From Fictibacillus marinisediminis (GTDB taxonomy: Bacteria; Bacillota; Bacilli; Bacillales; Fictibacillaceae), in contig NZ_JAIWJX010000002.1 of the NCBI RefSeq assembly GCF_023149135.1, forward strand, positions 2,542,001-2,606,000: a stretch of 64,000 bases of DNA, in the 5' to 3' direction. This document shows positions 63,798 through 64,000 of the stretch, piece after piece. How positions within the stretch are numbered: position 1 is the stretch's first letter; every line of letters begins with the position of its first letter. Below the pieces are notes generated by a model that saw nothing but the letters and a program-made list of their open reading frames with translations, did no database searches and was not told where the DNA came from. Both the position numbers and the translations under genes were made by a program.

Positions 63798-63826
63798 AAG
63801 AACACCTGCCATGTGTTCTTTTTTTG
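63798..63826 (+). terminator. Terminator of tRNA-Gln
   Basis: AAGAACAC-CTGCCAT-GTGTTCTT followed by TTTTT, ten bases after the tRNA. Confidence 0.85.
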
Positions 63827-63852
63827 TTTTTCCAAATCCAGTTAGAATGGCA

Positions 63853-63882
63853 TTTACAATCCAGTAAAAATTCATATATAAT
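63853..63882 (+). promoter_or_regulatory. SigA promoter of yqgY
   Basis: TTTACA (63853-63858), 18 bases, TATAAT (63877-63882), about 40 bases upstream of the yqgY start. Confidence 0.7.
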
Positions 63883-63923
63883 ACAGAGGGAATGAGTTCT
63901 TCGGTGAAAAGGGAGGGATACAT

Positions 63924-64000
63924 ATGGCAAGAATGTACAAGGTCTTGGGCTTTTGGACTGGGATTATCGCAGTAATGGCCTATCTTGGGGACTTAACCAA
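63924..64000 (+). CDS. yqgY: DUF2626 protein YqgY (partial, runs off the window)
   Basis: The first 25 codons are visible: MARMYKVLGFWTGIIAVMAY then LGDLT. This matches the N-terminus of the DUF2626/YqgY family of small membrane proteins, which lies beside comG in B. subtilis. GGGAGGG precedes the ATG. Function is unknown. Confidence 0.8.
   Translation, partial: MARMYKVLGFWTGIIAVMAYLGDLT

Noticed and set aside
1..64000. CRISPR arrays, insertion sequences, prophage or integrative element boundaries
   Set aside because: No regularly spaced direct repeats, transposase or integrase frames were seen; gene order is that of a conserved chromosomal core. A tRNA gene at 63.7 kb has no integrase or repeated end beside it.
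1..64000. Genome-wide significance of single TGTCGAA boxes
   Set aside because: A seven-base word on both strands is expected about eight times in 64 kb by chance; only the pair upstream of spo0A is taken seriously.

Overview
The window comes from a low-GC, spore-forming member of the Bacillaceae. It carries spo0A, spoIVB and the complete eight-gene spoIIIA operon, the comG competence operon, and a gene order that follows the Bacillus subtilis yqj-yqi-yqh-yqg region closely. An OLE RNA gene with its partner oapA, an AdoCbl-dependent ribonucleotide reductase and a methylmalonyl-CoA pathway point away from B. subtilis itself. They suggest an alkaliphile- or Fictibacillus-type relative; the genus is inference. 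No insertion sequences, prophage genes or CRISPR arrays were seen. Most genes are on the minus strand and are described here in + strand coordinates.

Layout: (1) 1-6236: a ScoC/MarR-like regulator, then an operon for methylmalonyl-CoA metabolism (mutase large subunit, a B12-domain/epimerase fusion, carboxyltransferase, M20 peptidase), and a Prli42 micropeptide on the + strand. (2) 6237-10192: YqjA-type exporter, an amino-acid ABC importer with fused binding protein and permease, and bacilliredoxin BrxB. (3) 10262-20419: the branched-chain keto acid operon ptb-bcd-buk-lpdV-bkdAA-bkdAB-bkdB behind a clear sigma-54 (SigL) promoter, with its activator BkdR just upstream. (4) 20555-25696: yqzF, spo0A, spoIVB, recN, ahrC. 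(5) 25863-32837: nusB-xseA-xseB-ispA-OLE RNA-oapA-dxs-tlyA, linking isoprenoid synthesis to the OLE ribonucleoprotein. (6) 32945-43446: yqhY, accB-accC (candidate FapR operator), spoIIIAA-AH (candidate SigE promoter), efp, pepQ-like, aroQ, yqhR. (7) 43637-50881: yqhQ, yqhP, patatin yqhO, mntR, nrdJ (candidate NrdR box inside the promoter), lipM, rhodanese yqhL. (8) 50926-57778: the glycine cleavage operon gcvT-gcvPA-gcvPB under a tandem glycine riboswitch, and the divergent SNF2 helicase yqhH with yqhG. (9) 57812-64000: moaA with a palindromic operator, yqzE, aroK, comGG-GA, tRNA-Gln(UUG), and the start of yqgY.

Several starts were moved from the longest reading frame to the codon that follows a ribosome binding site. 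The most unusual is spoIIIAD, where the conserved N-terminus has no ATG, GTG or TTG and initiation at ATT is the best reading. The feature closest to an 'exciting system' is the OLE RNA/OapA pair. It is a known family, but here it has what looks like its own promoter inside the isoprenoid operon. Other points worth checking are the B12-domain/epimerase fusion, the palindrome upstream of the SigL promoter that looks like two inverted ARG boxes, and the candidate FapR site at accBC.
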